Notes: generated from the letters alone by a model not told the origin. A stretch of DNA of 64,000 nt from Chitinophagales bacterium (GCA_013298665.1 JAAFIK010000017.1:1-64000); one strand, 5' to 3'. Shown: positions 9,499 to 20,029, numbered from the stretch's first letter. Numbers and translations: made by a program.

Positions 9499-9778
9499 CC
9501 CGGTCAGGCCTTTGCCAAAAGTTGTCGCGGACACCGGAAAATGGTTGATCGGTGGGTTCCGCTACCGGAGAAATGAGGGCAGAAGACAGCTTACAAGCCT
9601 TGTCAGTGCCTGATGCAGGCTACGGCTGCGAGAGGATTATCCTTGCGGGTAACAATGATGCAAAATTTGTCCCGACACTGTGGCCGGGATTTGAAAACCT
9701 TCGGCTGACGCAAAATGCTATGCATTTGATCAGGGTAAACCCCGTGAAGCAGTACCTTTACACCATCAATCAACGGTT

Positions 9779-10540
9779 ATGACAGAAGCATATGTAAAAT
9801 CAGAAACCCACCAGGGTATCACCACCATCGAGTTTTTTCATCCGCAAAGCAATTCGCTACCCGGTAAGATACTGGAAGAGTTGGCGCATGAAATTCATTT
9901 TGCAGGCACCCACGAAGAATCAAAACTCATCATCCTGCGCAGTGCCGGTGAAAAGGCCTTTTGTGCAGGTGCCAGTTTTGACGAACTGGTGGCCATCAAA
10001 ACCGAGGCTGAGGGCTTGAAGTTTTTCAGCGGCTTTGCCCATGTGATTAACGCCATGCGCAAATGCCCCAAACTGATTATTGGCCGTATACAGGGCAAAT
10101 GTGTAGGTGGCGGTGTAGGCCTTGCTGCTGCTGTAGATTATGCCATTGCTACAGAAGCTGCAGAAGTAAAATTGAGCGAACTTGCCGTCGGTATCGGCCC
10201 CTTTGTAGTGGGGCCTGCGGTAGAACGCAAGATTGGTGCATCGGCCTTCAGCCAGTTGGCCATCGACGCCACCCTTTGGCGCAGCAGCGACTGGGCAAAG
10301 AAAAAAGGGCTTTTTGCCGAAACGCACACTTCAATAGCCAATATGGATGAATCGGTAAACCGCCTGGCCAATACCCTTGTACACAGCAGCCCTGAAGCAA
10401 TGGCTGAACTGAAAACCATTTTCTGGAAAGGAACAGCAGACTGGGATCAATTGCTCAAAGACAGGGCCGCCATCAGCGGAAGGCTCGTGCTGAGCAACTT
10501 TACCCGCCAGGCCATCGAAAAATTTAAAAGTAAAAACTAA
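9779..10540 (+). CDS. Enoyl-CoA hydratase/isomerase family protein
   Basis: A crotonase-fold protein of 253 residues. The CoA-binding and oxyanion-hole regions are visible as AFCAGASFDEL and KCVGGGVGLAAAVDYA. The position equivalent to rat crotonase Glu144 is Gly here (GGGVGLA), while the second Glu is kept (KLSELAVGIGP). Losing the first Glu is common in isomerase-type members such as PaaG, so isomerase activity is at least as likely as hydration. It sits 280 nt after paaZ on the same strand, which suggests a phenylacetate step, but this is inference. Confidence 0.75.
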   Translation: MTEAYVKSETHQGITTIEFFHPQSNSLPGKILEELAHEIHFAGTHEESKLIILRSAGEKAFCAGASFDELVAIKTEAEGLKFFSGFAHVINAMRKCPKLIIGRIQGKCVGGGVGLAAAVDYAIATEAAEVKLSELAVGIGPFVVGPAVERKIGASAFSQLAIDATLWRSSDWAKKKGLFAETHTSIANMDESVNRLANTLVHSSPEAMAELKTIFWKGTADWDQLLKDRAAISGRLVLSNFTRQAIEKFKSKN

Positions 10541-10565
10541 CCGATCAATACGCGCTTCCCGGTAC

Positions 10566-11201
10566 ATGACTGAACCCTCTCCATTTACTGCCCAAACTTT
10601 TATTGAACGGTGCAATATACTCGCAGGTAAAGACGATGATTTACAACAGATCATTACGCGCCATGGCTACCCGCCCATGTGGCAACGAAAGCCTGGTTTT
10701 GCCACCCTTATTCACATCATTCTCGAACAACAGGTATCGCTTGCTTCAGCCAAAGCCGCTTTTGACCAGCTTGCCTTAAAGCTGGGTACCATCACACCAC
10801 AACGGTTGCTGCAACTGAGTGATGATGAACTGCGGGCCTGCTATTTCAGCCGGCAGAAAGCAAAGTATGCCCGTGAACTGGCCACGGCCATACTATCCCG
10901 CCAGTTAAACCTTACAGCCCTGCACAAGCAGGAGGACGACGCTGTTCGGGAAGCACTGAAAAAGGTTAAGGGCATCGGCGACTGGACGGCCGATGTTTAC
11001 CTCATGATGGCGCTGCAGCGCACAGATCTCTTTCCACCGGGAGACATTGCACTGGTCAACAGTATGCGAAAGGTAAAGCAATTGCCCCCGGAAACCACGA
11101 GGGAAGAACTCCTGCGCATAGCCGATTCCTGGCGCCCGTACCGTACCGTGGCTGCCTTTCTGCTCTGGCATGCCTACCTTTCGGCCAGAAAAAAGGGTTA
11201 G
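10566..11201 (+). CDS. DNA-3-methyladenine glycosylase, AlkA/HhH-GPD family
   Basis: A 211-residue base-excision-repair glycosylase. The helix-hairpin-helix is VKGIGDWTAD, followed by the catalytic Asp of the GPD region in FPPGDIALVNS. It lacks the N-terminal domain of E. coli AlkA, as many Bacteroidota members do. It starts 25 nt after the crotonase gene and ends in a perfect terminator hairpin. A second family member lies at 47512-48132; the two differ in the key segments, so they are not recent copies. Confidence 0.85.
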   Translation: MTEPSPFTAQTFIERCNILAGKDDDLQQIITRHGYPPMWQRKPGFATLIHIILEQQVSLASAKAAFDQLALKLGTITPQRLLQLSDDELRACYFSRQKAKYARELATAILSRQLNLTALHKQEDDAVREALKKVKGIGDWTADVYLMMALQRTDLFPPGDIALVNSMRKVKQLPPETTREELLRIADSWRPYRTVAAFLLWHAYLSARKKG

Positions 11202-11220
11202 CTAAACATCTAACCCTTTT
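11191..11220. terminator. Bidirectional intrinsic terminator
   Basis: A perfect 11-bp inverted repeat: AAAAGGGTTAG (11191-11201), an 8-nt loop, and CTAACCCTTTT (11210-11220). It lies between two convergent genes, with A-rich and T-rich flanks that work in both directions. The stop codon of the glycosylase is inside the left arm. Confidence 0.85.
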
Positions 11221-11224
11221 GCGA

Positions 11225-11857
11225 TTACAAATTATCAAACGCATACAAATCATCAAGATGATGACCCGGTTCTATTTCTGAAACGGGTTTGATGATACCA
11301 TCATGCAGGTCATAAACCCATCCGTGCAGGTGCGGTTCATTCCTGTCTTTCCAGGCTTTTTGTATGATAGACGTTTTGGCTAAGTTTTGTACCTGCTCTT
11401 CCACATTCAGTTCGATCAACCGGTTGAGACGCCCCTCCTCCGTTTCAAGCACATCAATTTCATCACGGTGATACCGGTACACATCCTTGATGTTGCGCAG
11501 CCATTTATTGATGATGCCGAGATTATGCCTGCCCATAGCAGCTTTAACACCGCCACAGCCATAGTGTCCGCATACAATGACATGCTTTACCTTCAGTACA
11601 TTTACCGCATACTCCAGTACACTCAGCAGGTTGAGATCGGTATGCACAACCATGTTGGCAATATTACGATGGATAAAAATTTCACCCGGCTGGGTTTGTG
11701 TGATCTTGTCGGGCGGCACCCGGCTGTCGCTGCACCCGATCCATAGAAACTCGGGGGTTTGCACATGAAGCAGGCGGTTAAAAAATTCCGGGTCATCCTG
11801 CATTTGTTCGGCCGCCCAGGCCTTGTTCTCCAGTAATAAACGTTCGTAAGATTTCAT
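11225..11857 (-). CDS. can: Beta-class carbonic anhydrase
   Basis: A 210-residue enzyme that interconverts CO2 and bicarbonate. The zinc ligands and catalytic pair are visible: CSDSR (Cys, Asp-Arg) near residue 42 and HYGCGG (His, Cys) near residue 98. Length and motif spacing match the Can/CynT type. It lies 58 nt downstream of a SulP anion transporter on the same strand, so the two probably form a bicarbonate uptake unit. Confidence 0.95.
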   Translation of the reverse strand: MKSYERLLLENKAWAAEQMQDDPEFFNRLLHVQTPEFLWIGCSDSRVPPDKITQTQPGEIFIHRNIANMVVHTDLNLLSVLEYAVNVLKVKHVIVCGHYGCGGVKAAMGRHNLGIINKWLRNIKDVYRYHRDEIDVLETEEGRLNRLIELNVEEQVQNLAKTSIIQKAWKDRNEPHLHGWVYDLHDGIIKPVSEIEPGHHLDDLYAFDNL

Positions 11858-11915
11858 ATTGATGATTTTTTAGTTAAACCCGTGCAACCAGCCAACTGGC
11901 TTACACCGGCAAAAA

Positions 11916-13487
11916 TTAATGGTTACTCTTCTTTTCTGCATACCCCTCCGTCACAAAGCCCTGGTCACGGTTAAGACTTTTTTTAATTTCCACCTCAATG
12001 TTTTTTAGCGGTGCATGCGTGATGAAATCTTCAATCACCTCAACCACATCCGGGTCGATAAATTCGACCCGGCTGGTGTCAATCAATACACGGCAGTCTG
12101 CAGGGATCTGTTCAAGCCTGGATTTAATAATGGGCTTATTGAGAAAGGAGACGTTCTTGTGCAGACGAAACAGGTAGATATTTTTATCATTGAACACAAA
12201 AACTGCTGTTCTGAAATTGCTGCGTAATACAAAGAAAATTCCGACCGCAATACCGATTAATACGCCATACAGGAGGTCAATAGTGAGTATGGCAAGAATC
12301 GTTACCACGAAAGGAACAAACTGGTTGAATCCCTTTTTATAAAATGCGCGGAATAATGATGGCTTGGCAAGTTTATAACCGGTAAAAATTAATATCGCAG
12401 CAAGTGCAGATTTAGGAATCATGTTGAGCAATCCCGGGATAAATGCAACAGACAACAGCAACAGCATACCATGCAATATTGTTGACGTTTTTGTTTTTGC
12501 CCCGGCATTCACATTGGCAGACGAGCGCACAATCACGCTGGTGAGCGGAAGACCGCCAATCAGGCCGCTGATGATGTTACCAACGCCCTGTGCTTTCAAC
12601 TCACGGTTGGCAGGCGTAACCTGTTTATAAGGATCCATATCATCACAGGCTTCAATACTCAGCAAGGTCTCCAGGCTGGCCACAACAGCAAGGGTAACAG
12701 CAATCATCCATACCTGTTTATTGCCCAGGGCCGACCAGTCGGGCGATCGGAAAAAGCTGAAAAAATCATTTGCCGAACCGGCAACCGGCAGATTGACCAA
12801 ATGTTCGGGGTCGATGGAGAACGTACTGCCTGATGAGATAAATGCAGCATTAATACCAACGCCAATAAATACCACCATTAATGAAGGAGGAATCAGTTTT
12901 GCGCTGCTCCCTATTTTTGTCCCCCATTTTTCCCAACCAAACAGGAAGAGCAATGAGATGATTCCTATAAGAACGGCTACGGGTGTGATATGATTAATCG
13001 CCGAAACAATCGCCGAGAAGGTATTGTCACCATCCACCTGTATAAAAGATTCATCCCCTTCAGGATCCTTATCATATCCGATAAGGTGGGGCAACTGCTT
13101 TAAAATGAGCAGCAAACCGATGGCAGCCAGCATACCTTTGATGACACTGCCCGGTATATAATCGCCAACCACACCTGCCCGCAGAAAACCAAAAATGACC
13201 TGGAGCACACCACAGATAACCACTGCCAGCAAAAAGGTTTCAAAACCGGGCACTTTGGCGATGGATGCCGCAACGATTGTGGAAAGACCCGCCGCCGGCC
13301 CGCTCACACTCAGTTGTGAACCACTAAGTAATCCGATAACAATACCACCGATAATACCACCGATAATACCCGAGAACAGGGGTGCGTTCGATGCTAGGGC
13401 AATACCGAGGCACAAGGGTAATGCCACTAAAAATACCACTACAGATGAGGGTATATCAGCACCGGCGTGCTGAAAATATTTTTTCAT
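11916..13487 (-). CDS. SulP-family anion transporter with STAS domain
   Basis: A 523-residue inner-membrane transporter. The first roughly 410 residues contain many hydrophobic segments with the SulP core (GLLSGSQLSVSGPAAGLS near residue 52; the GPAAG turn binds substrate). The last roughly 100 residues are a cytosolic STAS domain (RVLIDTSRVEFID). SulP proteins carry sulfate, bicarbonate or other anions. Pairing with a beta carbonic anhydrase favours bicarbonate here. It shares a promoter region with the small upstream gene at 13509-13829. Confidence 0.9.
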   Translation of the reverse strand: MKKYFQHAGADIPSSVVVFLVALPLCLGIALASNAPLFSGIIGGIIGGIVIGLLSGSQLSVSGPAAGLSTIVAASIAKVPGFETFLLAVVICGVLQVIFGFLRAGVVGDYIPGSVIKGMLAAIGLLLILKQLPHLIGYDKDPEGDESFIQVDGDNTFSAIVSAINHITPVAVLIGIISLLFLFGWEKWGTKIGSSAKLIPPSLMVVFIGVGINAAFISSGSTFSIDPEHLVNLPVAGSANDFFSFFRSPDWSALGNKQVWMIAVTLAVVASLETLLSIEACDDMDPYKQVTPANRELKAQGVGNIISGLIGGLPLTSVIVRSSANVNAGAKTKTSTILHGMLLLLSVAFIPGLLNMIPKSALAAILIFTGYKLAKPSLFRAFYKKGFNQFVPFVVTILAILTIDLLYGVLIGIAVGIFFVLRSNFRTAVFVFNDKNIYLFRLHKNVSFLNKPIIKSRLEQIPADCRVLIDTSRVEFIDPDVVEVIEDFITHAPLKNIEVEIKKSLNRDQGFVTEGYAEKKSNH

Positions 13488-13508
13488 GATTGTGTAAGAT
13501 TTTGATGA

Positions 13509-13829
13509 TTAAGCGTAAAAAACAAAAGATCTCCGGTATTTGTCAGGAGGTGGTGTATGTACGTCTTTGACCGGTTTGAGCAGTGCCAGATGACCGGTAA
13601 AGAAAAGATTACACCGGAAAGAACCTGCCTGAAGACTAAGGCTGGAAGCCCCTGGCAGGGTATATAAATTTACCGTATTGTCTTCTTCCTGAACTTTCTT
13701 ACCGCCGTCTTTTTCACAAGCAATTTCCTCCGTACAGCAATCGTCTGGCAGCAGAAAATCGAGATACTTTATAAGGATCAACTGAAACCCAAAAAAAAGA
13801 AATAATATGCGGATATAGTTTTTTTTCAC
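13509..13829 (-). CDS. Small hypothetical protein, membrane-anchored
   Basis: A 106-residue protein I cannot assign. It has an N-terminal hydrophobic stretch (MKKNYIRILFLFFGFQLILI), then a Cys pair in DDCCTEE and a polar tail with HTPPPDKYRR. Small proteins of this layout occur beside ion-transport genes in Bacteroidota. It has a good promoter in front (13863-13892) and ends 21 nt before the SulP gene, so it is probably the first gene of that operon. It could be a processed surface peptide or a short anchored sensor. Confidence 0.55.
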   Translation of the reverse strand: MKKNYIRILFLFFGFQLILIKYLDFLLPDDCCTEEIACEKDGGKKVQEEDNTVNLYTLPGASSLSLQAGSFRCNLFFTGHLALLKPVKDVHTPPPDKYRRSFVFYA

Positions 13830-13862
13830 AAAAAATAACGCCGGGAGTATATGCTACCCTTA

Positions 13863-13892
13863 CAAATATAAACTAAATCGAAAAACTGTCAA
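13863..13892 (-). promoter_or_regulatory. Bacteroidota-type promoter of the SulP/carbonic anhydrase operon
   Basis: On the minus strand, TTG (13890-13892) and TATATTTG (13863-13870) are separated by exactly 19 nt, matching the phylum's -33/-7 promoter layout. It faces the small gene at 13509-13829 and the SulP gene behind it. Confidence 0.7.
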
Positions 13893-13925
13893 TAATCAGG
13901 GGGTAATCCGGTTTACAGGTCAGGC

Positions 13926-15119
13926 TCAGTAAAAAAACTCGGCTTTATAAGGATAGCGGATCCGGTACATTTCGCGCACTTTATTGAGGATCGTCTGACG
14001 CAGACCATCAATATTGGTCCGTTCCGTTGCAGATACAAACACACAATTGTCCTTGGTTTCATGCTGCCAGCGCTCTTTCAGCTCCTGCAGAATTTCTTTC
14101 TTGATATCGTCTTCCAGCCATTGATCGAAAGTATGGGCTTCATACAGATCCATTTTATTGAAAATGGTCACGCAAGGTTTATCACCGGCTTTAAGCTCTG
14201 CCAGGGTTTTATTAACCACCTGCAGTTGTTCCTCGTATTGCGGATGGGAGATGTCCACCACATGCAGCAATACATCAGCCTCACGTACTTCATCCAGCGT
14301 ACTCTTAAAGCTTTCTACCAGGTGGTGCGGAAGCTTACGGATAAATCCAACGGTATCGCTCAGCAGGAAGGGCGTATGCTCAAACACTACTTTCCGGGTG
14401 GTGGTATCAAGCGTGGCAAAGAGTTTATTTTCGGCAAAGACCTCGCTCTTGCTCAACAGGGTCATAAGGGTGGATTTGCCTACATTGGTATAGCCAACCA
14501 GGGCTACCCTGATGAATTCACCCCTGTCTTTGCGCTGGGTAAATGCCTGTTTGTCAAATTCAGCCAGCTTACGACGCAGGAGGCTGATCTTGTCTTTTAC
14601 AATACGGCGATCCGTTTCGATTTCGGTTTCACCCGGTCCCCGGGTACCCACACCACCACCCTGGCGCTCCAGGTGTTTCCACATCCCTTTCAGGCGGGGC
14701 AGAATATACTGGTACTGTGCCAGCTCAACCTGGGTTTTGGCCTGCGCAGTTTTGGCCCGGCGTGCAAAAATGTCGAGAATAAGATCGCTGCGGTCGATTG
14801 TTTTTACCCCCAGTTCTTTTTCAATATTACTGATCTGCGAGCCCGTAAGCTCATCATCAAAAATAACAAGGTTGATATCGCCCTTAAATTGTATGAATTG
14901 TCTGATTTCCTCCAGTTTGCCCTTGCCTACAAAAGTGCGGCTGTCCGGGTGTTGCAGCTTCTGGGTGAAGCGTTTCTGGGCAATGGCACCTGCCGTTTCG
15001 GCCAGGAATGCCAGTTCGTCAAGATACTCTCTTAGCTGGTGTTCGGTCTGGTCTTTTTGCACCACCCCCACCAGCACTGCCTTTTCCTCCTCGTGTACGA
15101 GTTGTTTTTTTTCTATCAA
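13926..15119 (-). CDS. hflX: GTPase HflX
   Basis: A 397-residue ribosome-splitting GTPase. The N-terminal HflX domain contains HPDSRTFVGKGKLEE and the glycine-rich GGGVGTRGPGE segment. The GTPase domain follows with G1 VGYTNVGKST, G3 DTVGFI and G4 NKMD. Length and order are normal. It is monocistronic as far as can be seen, with the SurA-like gene about 100 nt downstream in the same direction. Confidence 0.95.
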   Translation of the reverse strand: MIEKKQLVHEEEKAVLVGVVQKDQTEHQLREYLDELAFLAETAGAIAQKRFTQKLQHPDSRTFVGKGKLEEIRQFIQFKGDINLVIFDDELTGSQISNIEKELGVKTIDRSDLILDIFARRAKTAQAKTQVELAQYQYILPRLKGMWKHLERQGGGVGTRGPGETEIETDRRIVKDKISLLRRKLAEFDKQAFTQRKDRGEFIRVALVGYTNVGKSTLMTLLSKSEVFAENKLFATLDTTTRKVVFEHTPFLLSDTVGFIRKLPHHLVESFKSTLDEVREADVLLHVVDISHPQYEEQLQVVNKTLAELKAGDKPCVTIFNKMDLYEAHTFDQWLEDDIKKEILQELKERWQHETKDNCVFVSATERTNIDGLRQTILNKVREMYRIRYPYKAEFFY

Positions 15120-15217
15120 TTTGCGTCAGGTTTTTTAAATAATGGTAACCCGATACAAAAATAGGCTTTAACCCCCGACAATACCTCCACAGGGTGTATA
15201 ATGGAAGGAATTACTGC

Positions 15218-16591
15218 TTAGTTTCCGGCAGTGCTTGATTGCGCACCCTTCGACCACTTCTGCATTTCAGGGCATTGCCTGAACTCATTATCAAGCATGA
15301 TATAATAGGTAGGTATTTTTTGTGTAAACCATTTTTCCAGTGCCTCGGTTTTCTTTTCTTCCAGTGCACGCTGCGAAACCCTGCTGTAATCATCTTTCAG
15401 GTTTTCGCGATGCGGATCCGTACGCTGTACCAGGTAAATAATCCGGATGCCCTTTTTACCACGGTCGTCGGTATATTCGATCGGCTGGGAATACTGACCC
15501 ACTTTCAGTGTTTTGAGGTTGCTCACCATATTGGCGTCCAGCTGATCGATGGTCAGATAACTGCTGCCATCCTTACCCTGGATCATTCCTCCCGAAAACT
15601 TACTGTACTCATCGTTCGAGTATTTGGCAACAGCTTCGCCAAAAGCCATGGTACCCACAATAAGCTTTGAACGTATCGAGTCCAGTTTATCCATTACCTC
15701 CCGGGTTTCCGCAGGAGTAATCTGCGGAATTTCGAGGATATGGCGTACCACGGCATCGTCTCCCGCACGGCTTACCAACTGAATAATATGATACCCGAAT
15801 TTTGTTTTAAAAGGTGCTGAAACCTGCCCTTCTTTAAGGGTGAATGCTTTGGAAAGCCAGGTGGGATCGAGATCGCGCTGGTTGCGGTTGATTTCATATT
15901 GCCCGTGGTTGTCCCTTACCGCCGGATCTTTGGAGTAAATATCCGCAAGCGTTTTAAAATCTTTCTTTCCGCTTTCTATCTGCTGCTTATACTGTTTCAA
16001 CTGCGCAATACAATATTCTTCGGCATCCCGGTTGGCCTTGGGATAAATGATGATCTGACCAACCTGCACCTCACTCTCATAAAAAGGCAGACTGTCTTTG
16101 GGAAACCGGTCAAAATAGGCCTTGGTTTCATTGGGTGTAATCTTGATGTTTTCAACAATCTTATTACGCATGGCCGCCGCAAGCTTTCTTTCACGGAAGC
16201 CCTGTTTGAAATCGTCTTTAAGCTGATACACCGTTTTTCCGGCAATACGCTCCAGCTCGTCTTTCGATCCGTAAGAGTTGATAAAATAACGGATCTGGTT
16301 ATCAATCTCAGCCTCCACCTCTTCATCAGAAACGGGGATCGAATCTTTTTCAGCCTGGAGTACCAGCGCTTTAATACCCATCGTTTGCTCAAGGGTCAGG
16401 CATTTTGCATTGGCCGGAACCTCCATACCCTGGCGCTGCATATCAAGAATGCTGTTGTCCACATCACTCTTCAGGATAAGTTTATCGCCCACTACGGCTA
16501 CAATTTTATCCGCTACAACCTTACCCGGCTGTGCAAAAACAGCCCCGGTAATATAAACACTGATCAGAATAAGTATAAAACGTTTCATCAA
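15218..16591 (-). CDS. SurA-like periplasmic peptidylprolyl isomerase
   Basis: A 457-residue chaperone/isomerase. A signal peptide (MMKRFILILISVYITGAVFA) is followed by a SurA-type N-terminal domain (DKIVAVVGDKLILKSDVD) and two parvulin domains, at about 170-275 and 280-390. The first keeps the parvulin end block (FGYHIIQL). It should help fold outer-membrane proteins in the periplasm. A second, longer parvulin protein lies at 37923-39860. No Bacteroidota gene name is secure for it. Confidence 0.85.
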   Translation of the reverse strand: MMKRFILILISVYITGAVFAQPGKVVADKIVAVVGDKLILKSDVDNSILDMQRQGMEVPANAKCLTLEQTMGIKALVLQAEKDSIPVSDEEVEAEIDNQIRYFINSYGSKDELERIAGKTVYQLKDDFKQGFRERKLAAAMRNKIVENIKITPNETKAYFDRFPKDSLPFYESEVQVGQIIIYPKANRDAEEYCIAQLKQYKQQIESGKKDFKTLADIYSKDPAVRDNHGQYEINRNQRDLDPTWLSKAFTLKEGQVSAPFKTKFGYHIIQLVSRAGDDAVVRHILEIPQITPAETREVMDKLDSIRSKLIVGTMAFGEAVAKYSNDEYSKFSGGMIQGKDGSSYLTIDQLDANMVSNLKTLKVGQYSQPIEYTDDRGKKGIRIIYLVQRTDPHRENLKDDYSRVSQRALEEKKTEALEKWFTQKIPTYYIMLDNEFRQCPEMQKWSKGAQSSTAGN

Positions 16592-16700
16592 TAATGTAAT
16601 TTATTGGTTACTGGTGCCGCTCCACGACACTTCTTTCAGGCCCCAAAAGTAGAGTTCCCGCAGCAAAGGCTGTATAAGCCCGCTGCTATTTAACAAAATA

Positions 16701-17099
16701 TTAGGTTGCCGGTGTATGAAAGGATCCAAGGTTTTCACCCAGTTGTTCCATGGCAGTCCCCAGTTTTTTCAGTTCCTTGTTCAGCTTCACCATACCAATA
16801 ACACCACCCGAAAATCCCGAATGTCCTTTTTCCACTTTAACGGCAATTGTTCGTTCATCATGGCGGTTTACCTCAACATTGAATTTGAAATACCGGACAA
16901 ACGCACCAAATAAAAGACGGAGTATATAATTCCCGTGTTCATACACCCCATTACCAGGGAATCCACCCTGTTTCAGTTTGTATTTGTTGTTGATGAAAAA
17001 GTCGTGCGCCTTTTCTGAAAGACCCTCTACCGATGCCTGTTCGAACAGGAGGATAACCCGCCCGCTGATCACTTCTTTGCTGATAAATTTATATTCCAT
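16701..17099 (-). CDS. Hypothetical protein
   Basis: A 132-residue cytosolic protein with no motif I recognise. It begins MEYKFISKEV, has a basic middle and a Gly-containing stretch (GHSGFSGGVIGMVKLNK) before a charged helix. It lies 8 nt downstream of infB in the same direction, so it is probably co-transcribed with the translation-factor operon. Codon use looks like that of its neighbours. Confidence 0.7.
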   Translation of the reverse strand: MEYKFISKEVISGRVILLFEQASVEGLSEKAHDFFINNKYKLKQGGFPGNGVYEHGNYILRLLFGAFVRYFKFNVEVNRHDERTIAVKVEKGHSGFSGGVIGMVKLNKELKKLGTAMEQLGENLGSFHTPAT

Positions 17100-17107
17100 A
17101 GCTCAAC

Positions 17108-20029
17108 CTATAATGTCCGTTTAACTTCTACTTCTTCAAAAGCTTCAACAATATCACCAGGGCGGATATCATTATAATTCCTGATACTCAAGCCACACTC
17201 CATATTGGTTGTTACCTCTTTCACATCATCTTTATACCGCTTAAGGCTGCCCAACTCGCCTGTATAAACAACGATACCATCGCGGATCAGGCGGATACGG
17301 TTGTTGCGGCTCAGCTTACCATCGAGTACCATACAGCCGGCCACACTGGCTTTATCAAACTTGTATGTTTCCTTGATCTCAACATTGGCCAGGATTTTTT
17401 CCTCCACCGAAGGTTCAAGCATACCTTCCATCGCGCTCTTGATTTCTTCAATAGCGTTGTAAATGATGGAGTACAATTTAATCTGAATGGATTCGTTCTC
17501 CGCCAGTTTCGCCGCCTGCATGGACGGACGAACGTTAAAGCCGATGATGATGGCATCAGAAGCCGTTGCAAGCGTAACATCACTTTCGGTAATCGCACCC
17601 ACAGCTTTGTGGATCACCCGTATAACGATTTCCTCAGTACTCAGTTTCTGCAATGAATCGCTCAGGGCTTCTACTGATCCATCCACATCACCCTTGATGA
17701 TAACGTTGAGTTCTTTAAAGTTACCAAGGGCAAGACGACGGCCGATTTCATCCAGTGTAATATGTTTCTTGGCACGCATACCCTGCTCGCGCAGGATCTG
17801 CCCGCGTTTGTAAGCTACTTCTTTGGCATCTGCCTCATCATCATATACCTTAAAGGTTTCACCGGCCTGCGGCGCACCGTTCAGCCCGAGAATAAGTACC
17901 GGTGTCGAAGGTGGTGCAACTTCAATACGCTGGTTTCGCTCATTGTACATGGCTTTCACTTTACCAAAGTGCTGACCGGAAACGATCATATCACCCTGGT
18001 GGAGCGTACCGTTCTGTACCAGGATGGTGGCCACATAACCACGCCCCTTATCTAATGACGCCTCAATGATGGTGCCATTGGCGCGTCGTTCATGTCCTGC
18101 TTTAAGCTCCAGCAACTCAGCCTCAAGCAAAATCTTTTCCATCAGCAGGTCGATATTAATACCTGTTTTGGCACTCAGTTCCTGGCTTTGAAATTTACCC
18201 CCCCAGTCTTCTACGAGGATATTCATACCAGAGAGCTGTTCTTTTATCTTTTCGGGGTTTGAACCGTCCTTATCAATTTTGTTGATGGCAAAAATCATTG
18301 GTACGTTGGCTGCCTGGGCATGCGAAATCGCCTCTTTGGTTTGCGGCATTACCGCATCATCTGCAGCCACTACAATAACAGCAATATCCGTTACCTTGGC
18401 ACCACGCGCACGCATCGCCGTAAAGGCTTCGTGACCAGGAGTATCAAGAAAAGTAATATTCCTGCCATCGGGAAGCGTTACCTCATACGCGCCGATGTGC
18501 TGCGTGATACCACCAGCCTCGCCCGCAATCACATTGGTATTACGGATATAATCAAGCAACGAGGTTTTACCATGATCAACGTGACCCATAATCGTTACAA
18601 TGGGCGCCCTTGGCCGCTGGTCTTCGTCATCATATTCATCATCATCATCATCGAGGTCTGCCTGATCATCCACTCCGATAAATTCAACATCATAACCAAA
18701 CTCATTGGCAACCAGCTCAATTACATTAGCTTCAAGGCGCTGGTTGATCGACACCATGATACCAAGTACCATACATTTGCTGATTACATCAGCAAAACTT
18801 ACATCCATCAGGCTGGCCAGTTCACTTACCGAAATGAACTCGGTTACCTGCAGCTTATTGTCTTCTGCACCCTCGGCTCCCATCTGTTCGGCCATCTCTT
18901 CGCGCTTGGCTTTACGGTATTTTGCCTTAAGGCTTTTACCCCTTCCGCTTGATCCCGCCAGTTTGGCCTGGGTTTCCTGTATTTTTTTCTGAATTTCTTT
19001 TTTGTCTATCTCCTTGTCATCACGGCGACCAGGGGTTGCCGGGCCACGGTTGCCACCAGGACGGGCCGGACCACGGTTGCCACCGGGACCACCGCCTTGC
19101 TGACCACCACGGTTGTAATTGCCAGGTCCACCCTGTTGCTGACCACCGGAACGATTACCACCGGGGCCGCCGCCTTGCTGTTGCTGCTGCTGACCAGGCT
19201 TCTTTTCAAGTGGAATCCGCTTGCGTTTGCGCCGCTCATCACTGTCTTTTTTGGGACGCGTATCATTATCCACCGGCAACTGAATTTTACCCAGGATTTT
19301 GGGGCCTTCGAGTTTGTCTGCCTTGATGTTTTCAATAAGCGGGGGCAATATTTCTTTAGGCAGTTCCTGGCTTCCGGTGGGTACAGCCACCTCTTCAACG
19401 GGTGGAACAACAGGCGCCACAGGTGCCGGTACCGTAGCCGCGGGCTCTTCCTTCTTTTTAACCCCCTTGATCGGGCGGGTTGAAGAATCGATAGCCGAAA
19501 GGTCAATCTTATCCAATACTTTGGGACCTTCAAGTTCAGGTGCCTCAATTTTAACAACCGTTACAGGTGCTTCGGAAGGTTCTTTGACAGGCTCAACCGG
19601 AGGCAGAACAACTTCCGGTACAACCACTACCGCAGGAACTTCCTCAGCCACTACCGCTTCTTTTATCACCTCCTCAACTACCGGTGGCACAGGCTCCGCT
19701 TCGGGTAAGGGTACCGCTAAGGGCTCCTCTTTTGCCTTGGTTGCCGCTTCTTTCTTCTTAAAATAGGCGTCTTCCTCCTCCTTCTTCTTCTTGGATTCGG
19801 TTGCCCCGGGGGATTTAACCAACTCAACCTTCTCTGCCTTTTGCTTGGCAGCTTTATCCTGCTGAAACTCTCCCTGGCACACACGGTACATTTCTTCCGT
19901 GAGTTTGGACGTTGGTTTCAAGTCATCACTGCTGAACCCCTTAGACACCAAAAAGTCTATCAGCGTATCCTTACCGATATTAAACTCTTTGGCGGCTGCC
20001 ATTAAACGTGGTGTTGTTGTATCTGACAT
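17108..20029 (-). CDS. infB: Translation initiation factor IF-2
   Basis: A 973-residue GTPase that brings initiator tRNA to the ribosome. The N-terminal IF2_N region is followed by a long Pro/Val/Glu-rich and then Gly/Gln/Arg-rich disordered linker (about 90-370), typical of Bacteroidota IF-2. The GTPase domain starts at about 475 with GHVDHGKT, then DTPGHEAF and NKIDKD. The C-terminal domains end at [17 protein letters not shown] chose MSDTTTPRL at 20029 because it matches the usual start; the frame is open 15 codons further upstream. Confidence 0.96.
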   Translation of the reverse strand: MSDTTTPRLMAAAKEFNIGKDTLIDFLVSKGFSSDDLKPTSKLTEEMYRVCQGEFQQDKAAKQKAEKVELVKSPGATESKKKKEEEDAYFKKKEAATKAKEEPLAVPLPEAEPVPPVVEEVIKEAVVAEEVPAVVVVPEVVLPPVEPVKEPSEAPVTVVKIEAPELEGPKVLDKIDLSAIDSSTRPIKGVKKKEEPAATVPAPVAPVVPPVEEVAVPTGSQELPKEILPPLIENIKADKLEGPKILGKIQLPVDNDTRPKKDSDERRKRKRIPLEKKPGQQQQQQGGGPGGNRSGGQQQGGPGNYNRGGQQGGGPGGNRGPARPGGNRGPATPGRRDDKEIDKKEIQKKIQETQAKLAGSSGRGKSLKAKYRKAKREEMAEQMGAEGAEDNKLQVTEFISVSELASLMDVSFADVISKCMVLGIMVSINQRLEANVIELVANEFGYDVEFIGVDDQADLDDDDDEYDDEDQRPRAPIVTIMGHVDHGKTSLLDYIRNTNVIAGEAGGITQHIGAYEVTLPDGRNITFLDTPGHEAFTAMRARGAKVTDIAVIVVAADDAVMPQTKEAISHAQAANVPMIFAINKIDKDGSNPEKIKEQLSGMNILVEDWGGKFQSQELSAKTGINIDLLMEKILLEAELLELKAGHERRANGTIIEASLDKGRGYVATILVQNGTLHQGDMIVSGQHFGKVKAMYNERNQRIEVAPPSTPVLILGLNGAPQAGETFKVYDDEADAKEVAYKRGQILREQGMRAKKHITLDEIGRRLALGNFKELNVIIKGDVDGSVEALSDSLQKLSTEEIVIRVIHKAVGAITESDVTLATASDAIIIGFNVRPSMQAAKLAENESIQIKLYSIIYNAIEEIKSAMEGMLEPSVEEKILANVEIKETYKFDKASVAGCMVLDGKLSRNNRIRLIRDGIVVYTGELGSLKRYKDDVKEVTTNMECGLSIRNYNDIRPGDIVEAFEEVEVKRTL

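Noticed and set aside
9552-9782. A 76-codon frame between paaZ and the crotonase gene
   Set aside because: No protein-like pattern, and it runs into the next start codon; probably chance.
14061-15035. A long open frame on the + strand opposite hflX
   Set aside because: It mirrors a clear HflX gene and its protein has no motifs; it is a shadow caused by codon bias.
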